Shown: positions 9,631 through 18,338, counted from the first letter of the stretch. The stretch: 64,000 nucleotides of DNA from Nitrobacter vulgaris (GCF_031453995.1 NZ_JAVDPZ010000006.1:62001-126000), one strand, 5' to 3'. Notes: generated by a model not told the origin, from the letters alone. Made by a program: numbers and translations.

Positions 9631-9649
9631 ATTGCAACTAATTTGCAAT
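9631..9649. promoter_or_regulatory. Perfect inverted repeat ATTGCAA-N5-TTGCAAT
   Basis: A 7-base perfect palindrome with a 5-base spacer (9631-9637 and 9643-9649) sits in an AT-rich patch directly upstream of the short frame starting at 9629 and about 200 bases upstream of the porin. The size and symmetry fit a helix-turn-helix repressor operator. The regulator is unknown. Confidence 0.35.
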
Positions 9650-9767
9650 AGCAAACATCAACAAAGCATGGCGATACATCCCATCTCCTGATGACACCGG
9701 TGCGACCCAGCCCTCTAGGAGGCACTGCGATGACGTGAAGGCCGAGGTTATTATAGGCGTGAGCAAG

Positions 9768-10586
9768 TCACGTCGGATCGCGCGGGCCAGCTTTGAGCTG
9801 TGCCGGATCGAACCTCGCCATGTCGGCCAGCAATTCGCAGAAAGCGCGTGCGCCATGTTCGAGCAGCCGCTCGCCTTTCTTCGCGGAGGCCTGCGTCGCA
9901 TCACCCACCGCGCCACTCGGGTGAAGGTCCTGCGTCTGCCAGGCAAACGGCGCGGGCCGCTGCGTGCCGAGCCAGCGATAGGTCTTCTCAATCGCGATGC
10001 TCGCGGGGCGGAAGTCGGCGATGCTGTCGCGACGGACCTCGGCGGGATAGCGCGCCAGCATGATCGAGGTTTCGACCGCGCCACCGTGAATGCCGTGGCG
10101 CAACTCCTCCGCATCAAACAGGCCATCCGGTACGCCGAAGCGTGACCATGCGGTGGTGACCGCGAGCATACGATGTCGCGCGCGCAAGTCCTGCGCCACC
10201 ATCGTCATCGCGGCGCTGTTGCCGCCATGACTGGACACCATCACGATCTTTCTGATTCCGCGCCGCGCCGCCTCCTCGCCGAGCGTGGTCCAGGCCCTGA
10301 GCGCTGCCTCGCCGGTCAGCGTCTGGGTGCCCGGAAAATCCATGTGCTCAGTGGAAATGCCGACGGGCTGCACTGGCAGAAAGGTCGCGGGTGTATCCTG
10401 TGGCAGCAATTCGCGGACCTTTGCAATATAGGCGTCTGCGATCAGCACGTCGGTCGTAAGCGGCAGATGTGGCCCGTGCTGCTCGGTTGCGGCCAGGGGC
10501 AGCACCGCGATCCAGTTTGCGGCGTTCTCGGGTGCAACGCCGGGCCAATGGATGGTCAACCAGTCGAAGGGGGGCGTCCGGATCAT
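9768..10586 (-). CDS. Creatininase-family amidohydrolase
   Basis: 272 aa, metal-dependent hydrolase of the creatininase/ArfB fold, cytosolic. Motifs seen: LAATEQHGPHLPLTTD (about 31-46, metal-binding Glu and His), VSSHGGNSAAM (about 118) and HGIHGGAVETSIML (about 166, HGGxxET). The family cleaves cyclic amides (creatinine) or formamides (the FAPy nucleotide in archaeal riboflavin synthesis), and many members act on unknown substrates. It is divergent from a ThiY/SsuA-like ABC importer, with 231 bases between, so it may process the imported compound. That link is inference. Confidence 0.85.
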   Translation of the reverse strand: MIRTPPFDWLTIHWPGVAPENAANWIAVLPLAATEQHGPHLPLTTDVLIADAYIAKVRELLPQDTPATFLPVQPVGISTEHMDFPGTQTLTGEAALRAWTTLGEEAARRGIRKIVMVSSHGGNSAAMTMVAQDLRARHRMLAVTTAWSRFGVPDGLFDAEELRHGIHGGAVETSIMLARYPAEVRRDSIADFRPASIAIEKTYRWLGTQRPAPFAWQTQDLHPSGAVGDATQASAKKGERLLEHGARAFCELLADMARFDPAQLKAGPRDPT

Positions 10587-10620
10587 CTCGCGCAGCGTTT
10601 CATTGAACGGGAACGCAGAT

Positions 10621-10722
10621 TATAGCGTTTCGAGCAACGTGGACACCGTTTCGCGTGAAAACACGCGTTCAAATCCAAACCATAAAGCCTGCTTCTGTTT
10701 CTTCAGAAACCGAAAGGCTCTA
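10621..10722. repeat. Intergenic palindromic repeat, family A (copy 1)
   Basis: It begins TATAGCGTTTCGAGC, continues to an ACGCG core and ends in a short hairpin (TTCTG / CAGAA) before AAGGCTCT. This is the order of the family A element at 42201-42306 read in reverse. It lies in the divergent promoter region between the creatininase and ABC importer genes. Confidence 0.6.
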
Positions 10723-10817
10723 AGTTGATGTGTCCGATCAAGACCGTGGGCCGACCAGCGGGCGCGCCGGTGCCGGTCGATTTCTGTCATGGGCCATAAA
10801 GATCGAGGAGCCGAAGG

Positions 10818-11855
10818 ATGAGCCTTGCCGTTTCGCTGCGAACGCTAACCGCCGCAATCGTGCTTGCGCTTGGCATCATGCCATCGGCCAAGGCTGAACC
10901 GGCGCTGGACAAAGTTTCCTTTGGCACGAACTGGGTCGCCGAGGGCGAGCACGGCGGTTTCTTTCAAGCCCTGGCCGATGGCACCTACAAAAAATTCGGT
11001 CTGGACGTGACCATCGTTCCGGGTGGCCCTAATGTGAACAACCGGGTTCTCCTGATTGCCGGCAAGCTCGACTTCTTCATGACCGCGAACACCATGCAGT
11101 CGTTCGATGCGGTTGCCAATAACGTGCCCGTCGTGGCGGTCGCTGCGATGTTCCAGAAAGATCCGCAGGTCTTTCTCGCGCACCCGGAATCGAAGGTGAC
11201 AAAAATCGACGATCTGAAGCCACTCACCTTGTTTGTGTCAAAGGAAGGCATCGCCAGCTATTTTCAGTGGCTCAAATCAGAACATGGATTCAGTGCGGAG
11301 AAGGTCAAACCTTATACCTTCAACGCTCAGCCCTTTCTCGCCGATAAACGAAGCGCGATGCAGGGCTACGTCACCTCAGAGCCATTTGCGGTGGAAAAGC
11401 GGGCTGGCTTCAAGCCGACCGTGATTCTGCTCGCCGACGCCGGGTTCAACCCATATTCGACGTTGATCGAAACCCGCCGCGATCTGGTCGAGAACAAACA
11501 GGATCTGGTGCAGCGCTTCGTCGACGCCTCGATCGTCGGCTGGTATACCTACCTCTACGGCGACAACGCCGCAGGCAATGCCACGATCAAGAAGCTCAAT
11601 CCAGAAATGACCGACGACCTCTTGGCGTATTCCGTGGCGAGAATGAAGGAGTATGGAATCGTCGATTCGGGCGACTCCCAGCGCGATGGCATCGGCGCCA
11701 TGAACGACGCGCGCTATGCGAGCTTCTTCGACATGATGGTGCGGGCCGGCGTGGTGCGCCGGGACATCGATTTCCGCAAGGCCTACACGCTGCAGTTCGT
11801 CAACAAAGGCGTCGGCCTCGATCTGCGGCCTAAAAACTTGCAGCCCGAGAAATAG
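10818..11855 (+). CDS. ABC transporter substrate-binding protein, NMT1/ThiY-like
   Basis: 345 aa periplasmic binding protein with a signal peptide (ALGIMPSAKA, cleavage near residue 27). The mature start VSFGTNWVAEGEHGGFFQAL is typical of the NMT1/THI5 group, which binds thiamine-pyrimidine precursors (ThiY), alkanesulfonates or nitrate-like ligands. AGCCGAAGG precedes the ATG. It is the first gene of a three-gene importer operon with the ATPase and permease following at short spacing. ThiY-like specificity is the closest impression, but the ligand is not certain. Confidence 0.85.
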   Translation: MSLAVSLRTLTAAIVLALGIMPSAKAEPALDKVSFGTNWVAEGEHGGFFQALADGTYKKFGLDVTIVPGGPNVNNRVLLIAGKLDFFMTANTMQSFDAVANNVPVVAVAAMFQKDPQVFLAHPESKVTKIDDLKPLTLFVSKEGIASYFQWLKSEHGFSAEKVKPYTFNAQPFLADKRSAMQGYVTSEPFAVEKRAGFKPTVILLADAGFNPYSTLIETRRDLVENKQDLVQRFVDASIVGWYTYLYGDNAAGNATIKKLNPEMTDDLLAYSVARMKEYGIVDSGDSQRDGIGAMNDARYASFFDMMVRAGVVRRDIDFRKAYTLQFVNKGVGLDLRPKNLQPEK

Positions 11856-11867
11856 CACCCGCCGCCG

Positions 11868-12674
11868 ATGATCGAGCACGCAACAGCGTTGTCCGCAGCC
11901 GGCACAGGCCCGCGCGCGGGAGACGCGGTAAGCCTGAAGGGCGTCACGAAACGTTATGACCGCGGCGTCGCGGCGCTGGGGCCTGTCGATTTCAATGTGC
12001 GCAGAGGCGATTTCGTATCGCTGCTTGGGCCGTCCGGCTGTGGGAAATCGACCGCGCTGCGGATCATCGCCGGATTGAGCGATCCGACCTCCGGGACGGT
12101 TTGCGTTGCCGGCGGCAGGCGCTCCATCGGCTTCGTATTTCAGGAGCCGACGCTCATGCCATGGGCCAGCGTTCGCGACAACGTGGCGCTGCCGCTGAAA
12201 CTGACGCATCGTCCGCGTGCCGACATCGGCAGCTGCGTCGAGGCTGCTCTGGCGCGGGTGGGCCTTGCAGAGTTCGCCGCCGCCTATCCGCGCGAACTGT
12301 CCGGCGGCATGAGGATGCGGGCATCACTCGCCCGCGCCCTCGTCACTGACCCGGACGTTCTGTTGATGGACGAACCGTTCGCGGCGCTCGACGAGATCAC
12401 CCGCTTCCGCCTCAACAACGATCTGCTCGCGCTGTGGCGTGATTTGCGCAAGACCGTCATCTTCGTCACGCATTCGGTGTTTGAGTCGGTCTATCTCGCG
12501 CGCCGCGTCGTGGTGATGACGCCGCGTCCCGGCCGCATCAGCGCCGAGTACTGCATCGACACGCCCGAGCCGAGGGACGAGAACTTCAGAACTTCGGCGG
12601 AATACGGAGCGTATTGCCGTGAGGTGTCGGCTGCGTTGTCACTGGCCATGGGCAAGGGAGCGCGTCGCCGATGA
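11868..12674 (+). CDS. ABC transporter ATP-binding protein (SsuB/TauB/ThiZ-like)
   Basis: 268 aa importer ATPase. Walker A GPSGCGKST near 58, Q-loop FVFQEPTLMPW near 92, signature ELSGGMRMR near 143, Walker B VLLMDEPFAALDE near 162 and H-loop FVTHS near 202 are all intact. Starts 12 bases after the binding protein and overlaps the permease start by four bases (ATGA), so the two are translationally coupled. The methionine-rich signature (GGMRMR) is usual in the nitrate/sulfonate/taurine ATPase group. Confidence 0.9.
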   Translation: MIEHATALSAAGTGPRAGDAVSLKGVTKRYDRGVAALGPVDFNVRRGDFVSLLGPSGCGKSTALRIIAGLSDPTSGTVCVAGGRRSIGFVFQEPTLMPWASVRDNVALPLKLTHRPRADIGSCVEAALARVGLAEFAAAYPRELSGGMRMRASLARALVTDPDVLLMDEPFAALDEITRFRLNNDLLALWRDLRKTVIFVTHSVFESVYLARRVVVMTPRPGRISAEYCIDTPEPRDENFRTSAEYGAYCREVSAALSLAMGKGARRR

Positions 12675-13507
12675 CGGCATCCAACCCATCGGCGCCGGCC
12701 GACAATGAGCCATCACAGAGCGCTCGGGGGACGCCGGTGGCACGCGTGCTGTTGCCGGTGATCGTGTTGGGGGCTGGCGTCCTGGTATGGCATTGGATCG
12801 TGGATACCTATGAGATTCCGCCCTATGTGCTGCCTGGCCCAGTGCTGGTGGCGGCGACGCTGGTGGAAGACTGGCCGGTCCTGTGGCACTCGCTGCTGAC
12901 AACCTTACTGACCACGGTGGAGGGCTTTGCCGCCGCCGCCGCAGGCGGGATCGTGCTGGCGCTGCTGTTCAACCAATCGAAATGGCTGGAACAGGCCTTC
13001 CTGCCCTATGCGATCGTTCTGCAGGTCACGCCGGTGATCGCGATTGCGCCGCTCCTTTTGATCTACCTGCCGCAGCAGACCGCAGTCGTCGTTTGTGCCT
13101 GGATTGTCGCGTTCTTTCCGGTGCTGTCAAACACCACGCTCGGCCTGAACTCGGTCGACCGCAGTCTCGTCGGCCTGTTTCAACTCTACGGGGCATCGCG
13201 GCTGCAGACGCTGCGTTATCTCAAACTGCCGGCGGCCCTGCCGTACATTCTCGGCGGTTTACGCATTGCCGGCGGTTTGTCGTTGATCGGCGCGGTGGTT
13301 GCGGAAATCGCGGCGGGGTCGGCCGGTGCCGGGTCGGGTCTGGCCTACAGAATTGCGGAGTCCGGCTACCGGCTTAACATTCCGCGCATGTTCGCGGCGT
13401 TATTGTTGCTCTCTGTGGCTGGCATTGTCATTTATATGTTCCTTGCGACAGTGTCGCATCTGATGTTGCGGCGCTGGCACGAAAGCGCGCTCGGGAGGGA
13501 AAACTGA
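12671..13507 (+). CDS. ABC transporter permease (SsuC/ThiX-like)
   Basis: 278 aa inner-membrane permease with about six helices. The EAA-like loop near 170-195 reads LYGASRLQTLRYLKLPAALPYI, the contact site for the ATPase. The first 25 residues are polar and alanine-rich, then the first helix begins at VLLPVIVLGAGVLV. It overlaps the ATPase by four bases and the next gene by one base. Together with the two upstream genes it forms a complete importer. Confidence 0.9.
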   Translation: MTASNPSAPADNEPSQSARGTPVARVLLPVIVLGAGVLVWHWIVDTYEIPPYVLPGPVLVAATLVEDWPVLWHSLLTTLLTTVEGFAAAAAGGIVLALLFNQSKWLEQAFLPYAIVLQVTPVIAIAPLLLIYLPQQTAVVVCAWIVAFFPVLSNTTLGLNSVDRSLVGLFQLYGASRLQTLRYLKLPAALPYILGGLRIAGGLSLIGAVVAEIAAGSAGAGSGLAYRIAESGYRLNIPRMFAALLLLSVAGIVIYMFLATVSHLMLRRWHESALGREN

Positions 13508-14250
13508 TGGCCGCGCCTGTCTCCCTGGACAAGATCGATGGCGGCAGAACGCCAGTGTGGCGGAAGTGGAGACCTGTTCTTGTCGTTGTGGCGATGTTGA
13601 TGGCCTACGGACCGGCCGCATCGGCGCAGGATGCATCCGCCTTGAAAAAAAACATGATCGGGCAGTGGGAGTTGTCCACGACCGAACGCAGCAAAACCTG
13701 CGTGGTGACGCTCAGGGGCGAGACGTCGCCGCAGGGTTTCAAGGTCGATCTTGAGCCGGGCTGTGCGGCGTCGCTACCGTTTACGAAGGACATTGCAGCC
13801 TGGACTGTCGCGGGCCTCGATATCGTGCGCTTGCAGACCGCGAGCGGAGAGCCGGTGGTCGATTTCACCGAAGTCGAGAGCGGAATTCTCGAAGGCCGGC
13901 GGGAGAATGAGGGCATTTACATCCTGCAAAATCTCGCCGAGGCCCGTTCGCTCGCCAGATCGATGGACCAGATGATTGGCGACTGGACGTTCGTCCGCGG
14001 CAACGGTAAGCCGATCTGCGGCATCACGCTGACGAACACCGAAGTCCCACCGGATAATTTCCAGGCATTCCTTAAACCCAAATGCGATGAGGCGATCGCG
14101 AACCTCAAGCCAGAGGTCTGGCGTCTCGAGCGCGGTGAAATCCTTCTGATGTCGGCGAGCGGCGAGACCTGGCACTTCCAGGCCGACGACAACGCACAGT
14201 GGCGGCTGGTTCCCGATAGCACCGATCCGCTGATTCTCATGCGGCAGTAG
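13507..14250 (+). CDS. AprI/Inh-family protein with two inhibitor-like domains
   Basis: 247 aa. A short cytosolic stretch is followed by an export signal (VVVAMLMAYGPAASA, end near 38). Two homologous beta-barrel units follow: MIGQWELSTTERSKTCVVTL from about 50 and MIGDWTFVRGNGKPICGITL from about 155. Each has the G-x-W start and the conserved Cys pair (about 61/80 and 169/191) of the AprI/Inh metalloprotease inhibitor family. Known members are single-domain periplasmic inhibitors of serralysin-type proteases; no serralysin gene is in this window. The start overlaps the permease stop by one base (TGATG), so it is cotranscribed with the importer. The function in this organism is unknown. Confidence 0.75.
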   Translation: MAAPVSLDKIDGGRTPVWRKWRPVLVVVAMLMAYGPAASAQDASALKKNMIGQWELSTTERSKTCVVTLRGETSPQGFKVDLEPGCAASLPFTKDIAAWTVAGLDIVRLQTASGEPVVDFTEVESGILEGRRENEGIYILQNLAEARSLARSMDQMIGDWTFVRGNGKPICGITLTNTEVPPDNFQAFLKPKCDEAIANLKPEVWRLERGEILLMSASGETWHFQADDNAQWRLVPDSTDPLILMRQ

Positions 14251-14334
14251 CCCAGCTACCGTTCGGATGGGTGGTCCGTCCGGTCGCTGTGATGCACCCC
14301 ACGGTGCACGCACGGCTTGGCGTGGCGTTCTTCG

Positions 14335-15045
14335 CTAGATCAGCCGCAATCCTTTCAGACTGGCGTGGCCGTTCTTGCCGACAATGATGTGGTCATGCAC
14401 GGAGATCCCGAGCGGTGACGAAATGTCGATAATCGATTTGGTCATTTGGATGTCGGCCTGCGATGGCGTCGGATCCCCGGAGGGATGGTTATGCACCATG
14501 ATGATCGAGGTTGCGGATAGCTCGAGCGCACGCTTGACGACTTCGCGAGGATAAACCGGAGTATGATCGACGGTGCCGACCTGTTGCAACTCGTCTGCGA
14601 TAAGCTGGTTGCGCTTGTCGAGGAACAGGATGCGGAACTGTTCCTTGTCGGCGAATGCCATCGACGTTCGGCAATAGTCGATCACCGCGGCCCACGACGA
14701 CAGCACTGTCCGCTGCTTCAGCTGTCCTTTGGCCACACGGCTGGCACTTGCCGCGATCAGCTTGAGCTCGATGATCGCCGACTCACCAAGACCGTTGATC
14801 TCACGAAGCCGAGCGTCGGGCGCATGAACCACCTCGGCGAATGATCCGAATCTGCCAATCAGGGACTTGGCCAGTGGTTTGACGTCGCGGCGGGGCAACG
14901 CGCGAAACAACACCATTTCCAGCAGTTCGTAATCGCTGAGCGCGTCCGGCCCGGCGTCGCGGAAGCGCTCGCGCAATCGTTCGCGATGGCCGTGATAGTG
15001 CGGCGCTTCGGCAAATCCTGCGGGGTTGTCGGCGTTTGCGGGCAT
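14335..15045 (-). CDS. radC: RadC family JAB-domain protein
   Basis: 236 aa. The N-terminal helix-hairpin-helix part has LSDYELLEMVLFRALPRRDVKPLAK (from about 36) and INGLGESAIIELK (near 83). The C-terminal JAB/MPN domain has the complete JAMM zinc motif HNHPSGDPTPSQAD near 184. Despite the name, a role in DNA repair has not held up well for the family; it is a predicted metalloprotease or nuclease of unsettled function. It is downstream of map on the same strand, 287 bases away, with two large palindromes between. Normal length. Confidence 0.92.
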   Translation of the reverse strand: MPANADNPAGFAEAPHYHGHRERLRERFRDAGPDALSDYELLEMVLFRALPRRDVKPLAKSLIGRFGSFAEVVHAPDARLREINGLGESAIIELKLIAASASRVAKGQLKQRTVLSSWAAVIDYCRTSMAFADKEQFRILFLDKRNQLIADELQQVGTVDHTPVYPREVVKRALELSATSIIMVHNHPSGDPTPSQADIQMTKSIIDISSPLGISVHDHIIVGKNGHASLKGLRLI

Positions 15046-15063
15046 GGATGGAGCGAACCAGTC

Positions 15064-15139
15064 CTAGTGGTCCGATTCTAGCATTCGCGTCCCGTTTCAG
15101 TGAGCTTTCTTGCGAATGTTAGAATCGAAGGACCACTAG
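15064..15139. repeat. Large imperfect palindrome, family B (copy 1)
   Basis: Arms CTAGTGGTCC (15064-15073) plus GATTCTAGCATTCGC (15074-15088) pair with GCGAATGTTAGAATC (15112-15126) plus GGACCACTAG (15130-15139). There is one G-T mismatch and a 3-base bulge, and 23 bases form the loop. The long stem is in the leader of radC, just upstream of its start. No Rho-independent T-tract follows, so it is a mobile-type palindrome rather than a simple terminator. Confidence 0.8.
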
Positions 15140-15149
15140 CAATATAAGT

Positions 15150-15222
15150 TGCTAGTGAAGTTTTGAATGCGACATTCGCGTTCGGGGTACGCCGCCAGGG
15201 GGCGCGAATGTCAAATTCACTC
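15150..15222. repeat. Second palindrome, family B (copy 2)
   Basis: Perfect 10-base stem GACATTCGCG (15171-15180) with CGCGAATGTC (15203-15212), and outer arms AGTGAA (15154-15159) with TTCACT (15216-15221). It shares the CATTCGC / GCGAATG core and the CTAGTG edge with the copy immediately upstream, so the two sit in tandem between map and radC. Confidence 0.7.
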
Positions 15223-15332
15223 CACGGGTTTCCGCAACCTTGCCGTGGCTCGCGATATTTGCAACCCCAATTCGGGAATGCGAGCTGCGAAAGCGTGCGC
15301 GATCCAACGCGATCTGATTCCGGACCCGAGGT

Positions 15333-16157
15333 TCAGCCCCCGCAGGCCGGCTTGTCGAGTTTACCTGGCGACAGCGTGAAGATCTCAACTCCAGTCTGGG
15401 TCACGCCGACCGAATGCTCGAACTGCGCCGACAGCGAGCGATCGCGGGTTACGGCGGTCCAGCCGTCCGACAGGATTTTCACGTGCGGTTTGCCCAGGTT
15501 AATCATCGGCTCGATGGTAAAAAACATTCCGGGCCTGAGCCGTACGCCCTCGCCGGGCCGGCCGACATGGATGATGTTCGGTTCGTCGTGGAATATGCGG
15601 CCGAGTCCGTGGCCGCAGAAATCGCGGACAACGCTCATGCCTTGGGGTTCGACGAAGCTCTGGATGGCGTGACCGATGTCGCCGGTCGTCGCGCCGGGCT
15701 TGACCGCCGCGATGCCGCGCATCATCGCTTCATAGGTTATCTCGATCAGCCGTTCGGCCTTGCGTGCAATCGGACCAACCGAGTACATGCGACTGGAATC
15801 GCCGTACCAGCTATCAACGATAAAAGTTACGTCCACGTTGACGATATCGCCCTCTCTCAGGATGCGATCGCCGGGCATCCCGTGACAGACCACGTGATTG
15901 ACCGACGTGCAAGTCGAGTAGCGATAGCCGCGATACATCAGCGTTGCCGGGTAGGCGCCGTGGCTGAAGGCGAATTCACGGACAAAATCATCAATTTGCG
16001 AGGTGGGGATGCCAGGCTTCACGAGATCGGCGAGTTCGTCGAGACAGCGTGCCGTCAGAGCACCGGCCTTGCGCATCCCGGCGAATCCGCTCGGGCCGTG
16101 CAGTTTAATCTGTCCGGTCTTTCGCAGGGGGGTTTCGGAGGCTTCGACGTAGCTCAT
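15333..16157 (-). CDS. map: Type I methionine aminopeptidase
   Basis: 274 aa cytosolic enzyme that removes the initiator methionine from new proteins. Pita-bread fold motifs: SVNHVVCHGMPGDRILREGDIVNVDVT (His near 103 and metal Asp near 121), GDSSRMY (second metal Asp), CGHGLGRIFHDEPN (metal His near 192), FTIEPM (Glu near 225) and AQFEHSVGVT (Glu near 254). About 20 residues longer than E. coli Map at the N-terminus, usual in Rhizobiales. Upstream of radC on the same strand. Confidence 0.95.
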   Translation of the reverse strand: MSYVEASETPLRKTGQIKLHGPSGFAGMRKAGALTARCLDELADLVKPGIPTSQIDDFVREFAFSHGAYPATLMYRGYRYSTCTSVNHVVCHGMPGDRILREGDIVNVDVTFIVDSWYGDSSRMYSVGPIARKAERLIEITYEAMMRGIAAVKPGATTGDIGHAIQSFVEPQGMSVVRDFCGHGLGRIFHDEPNIIHVGRPGEGVRLRPGMFFTIEPMINLGKPHVKILSDGWTAVTRDRSLSAQFEHSVGVTQTGVEIFTLSPGKLDKPACGG

Positions 16158-16469
16158 CAGGTGATCTGAGTCCGGATGAAAGGAGTTGTTGCCTCCTAAT
16201 CTAATGGATGGCGCTGCCAGCGCAAGCTGAAGCCTCTAATGCGGCGCTATCAGGGGTTCACTTCGGTTCGCCGCGGCCGGGCTCTTGGCCGGTCGTGGTG
16301 ACGCCGTCAGGGTTCGGTGACCGAAACCGAGCAGATCAGCTCGATCATGCGGTGCTGGCGCATTGCGCGCGCTTAAGCACAAACGACGCCGATCGGCAGA
16401 AATCGATTGGCGCGCCGCGGCGGCGGCGATAAGGATGAAAATGCTAGTGTTTACCGCTGCGGACGTCTG
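16158..16469. other. Divergent intergenic region between map and the antiporter gene
   Basis: 312 bases with no convincing gene. It holds the 5' leaders of both genes. A short bulged inverted repeat (GGTT-CGGT-g-ACCG-a-AACC, about 16312-16329) and an AGGAG / CTCCT pair (16181-16197) are the only structures I see. No clear sigma-70 boxes. Confidence 0.5.
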
Positions 16470-18263
16470 ATGGCATCTCTGGATTCGGTCAGTCTGGCCA
16501 TCCTGCTCGGCGCGATTCTGGTCATGGCCGGAATTCTGTCGAGCCTGTTGGCGTTGCGGTTTGGCGCCCCCTTGCTGCTCGTCTTTCTGTTCATCGGCAT
16601 GTTGGCAGGTGATTCCGGGCCTGGGGGCCTGACGTTCAGCGATGTCCAAAACACCTACCTTGTCGGGTCGGCCGCACTGGCGCTGATTCTGTTCGACGGC
16701 GGTCTGAAGACGCGGTTCCAGAGCATCCGCACGGTCCTGGCGCCCTCGATGGTGCTCGCGACTCTCGGCGTGCTGTTGACCGCGCTGGTCACGGCGCCAG
16801 TCGCCAAATATGCGCTCGATCTCAACTGGACCGAGGCGCTGCTGATCGGCGCGGTCGTCGCCTCCACTGACGCGGCCGCGGTATTCTTGTTGGTCCACGC
16901 GCAAGGGCTACGGCTGCGTCCGCGCGTCGGTGCGACGCTGGAAGCGGAGTCTGGCACCAACGATCCCTTCGCGGTGTTTCTTACGTTGATGTTGGTCGAG
17001 TTGATCTCGGTCGGCGACAGTTCGGTCTGGCATGTGGTGCTTGAGTTCCTCCGGGAGTCCATGCTTGGCGGCATTGTCGGTGTGATCGGTGGGCGGCTCG
17101 TGGTGGTGGCGCTTAACCGGGTGGCGCTTCCACAGGGGCTGCATGCGCCGTTCGTCACGACCGCAGCGCTCGTGATCTTCGGAGTGGCGCAGATATCCCA
17201 TGCGTCCGGGTTTCTCGCGGTTTATCTCGCGGGAATTATCATCGGCAACCGTCCGACCCGCGCCCACAACTCCGTGGTGACGTTCCTCGACGCCGCGACC
17301 TGGCTGGCGCAGATCGTGATGTTCGTGCTGCTCGGCTTGCTGGTCTCGCCGTACCGCTTGCTGGACAGCGTCGTGCCGGCGGTGGTGGTTGCGCTCGTGC
17401 TGATGCTGGTGGCGCGGCCGCTCGCGGTGTTCCTCTGCCTCGCCCCATTTCCTTTCAATTGGCGGGAAAAGCTGTTCATCGCCTGGACCGGGCTGCGGGG
17501 CGCGGTCGCAATCTTTCTTGCCTCGATTCCGATGCTGGTCGGGCTGTCGAAGGCATATCTGTACTTCGACGTCGCATTCGTCGTGGTGATCATCTCGCTT
17601 TTGCTGCAGGGCTGGACGCTTGCTCCGGCTGCCCGGCTGCTGCATGTGGCGCTGCCGCGTGCCGACCGCGGGCCACGTCGGGTCGAACTTGATTTGCCAG
17701 GACAGCTCGAACAGCAGTTGGTCGGCTATGCAGTGCGACCAATGAGCCTGTTCCTTCGGCGCGGTCTGATTCCGTCATGGTCGAAGCCGACGCTCGTGAT
17801 CCGCAATGAAAAAATTCTAACACCCGCCGAGGCCGATCCGATCACAGCGGGAGACTACCTCTATCTGCTGGCGCCGCCGGAAAAGGCCGAGGCACTCGAC
17901 CGCTTTTTTGTGGACATGCAGCCGATGGCGTCACCAGACCCGCATCTGCTTGGCGATTTCCTGGTCTCGGGCGAAATCACCCTTGGCGATATCGCGCAGA
18001 TCTATGGCATTTCCGTCGATCCGACCGCCGGGCAGTTAACGCTGGCGGATTACTTCGATGTTCATCTCGACCACGCACCGAAAGAGGGTGCGGTCCTGCC
18101 GCTTGACACCATCGTTCTCGTCGCACGCAATATCAGCGAAGGTCGTGTCAACGTAGTCGGACTTCGTTTACCCGAAGACGAGGAGAAGCTGCCGCCGCTG
18201 ACCAGAATGGGCGCGTTCAGGCAGAAGGCGGCAAAGGCCTGGTCGTCGGTTGCAGGGACTTGA
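16470..18263 (+). CDS. K+/H+ antiporter, CPA1 family (CvrA/NhaP2-like)
   Basis: 597 aa from ATG 16470 (the frame is open to 16407 but the added residues are not family-like). Residues 1-395 form the 12-13 helix Na+(K+)/H+ exchanger domain, with ALILFDGGLKT near 75, GAVVASTDAAAVFLL near 130 (the transport Asp), ESGTNDPFAVFLT and WTGLRGAVAIFLA. A TrkA-C regulatory domain (about 400-485, ending LLAPPEKAEALDRFF) and a CorC/HlyC-type domain (about 490-575) follow, the layout of CvrA. It probably exports K+ for pH and osmotic balance. The cognate cation is inferred from domain layout. Confidence 0.88.
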   Translation: MASLDSVSLAILLGAILVMAGILSSLLALRFGAPLLLVFLFIGMLAGDSGPGGLTFSDVQNTYLVGSAALALILFDGGLKTRFQSIRTVLAPSMVLATLGVLLTALVTAPVAKYALDLNWTEALLIGAVVASTDAAAVFLLVHAQGLRLRPRVGATLEAESGTNDPFAVFLTLMLVELISVGDSSVWHVVLEFLRESMLGGIVGVIGGRLVVVALNRVALPQGLHAPFVTTAALVIFGVAQISHASGFLAVYLAGIIIGNRPTRAHNSVVTFLDAATWLAQIVMFVLLGLLVSPYRLLDSVVPAVVVALVLMLVARPLAVFLCLAPFPFNWREKLFIAWTGLRGAVAIFLASIPMLVGLSKAYLYFDVAFVVVIISLLLQGWTLAPAARLLHVALPRADRGPRRVELDLPGQLEQQLVGYAVRPMSLFLRRGLIPSWSKPTLVIRNEKILTPAEADPITAGDYLYLLAPPEKAEALDRFFVDMQPMASPDPHLLGDFLVSGEITLGDIAQIYGISVDPTAGQLTLADYFDVHLDHAPKEGAVLPLDTIVLVARNISEGRVNVVGLRLPEDEEKLPPLTRMGAFRQKAAKAWSSVAGT

Positions 18264-18316
18264 CCGAAAATGCTCTCAATCAATAACTAGCGTGCATTCA
18301 CATCGCAGAACCGGTA

Positions 18317-18330
18317 CCGCAATTTTGCGG
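18317..18330. terminator. Small hairpin between convergent genes
   Basis: Perfect inverted repeat CCGCAA-TT-TTGCGG in the 75-base gap between the antiporter and modC, which converge. With no T-tract it is at best a weak bidirectional terminator. Confidence 0.35.
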
Positions 18331-18338
18331 AATACGCG

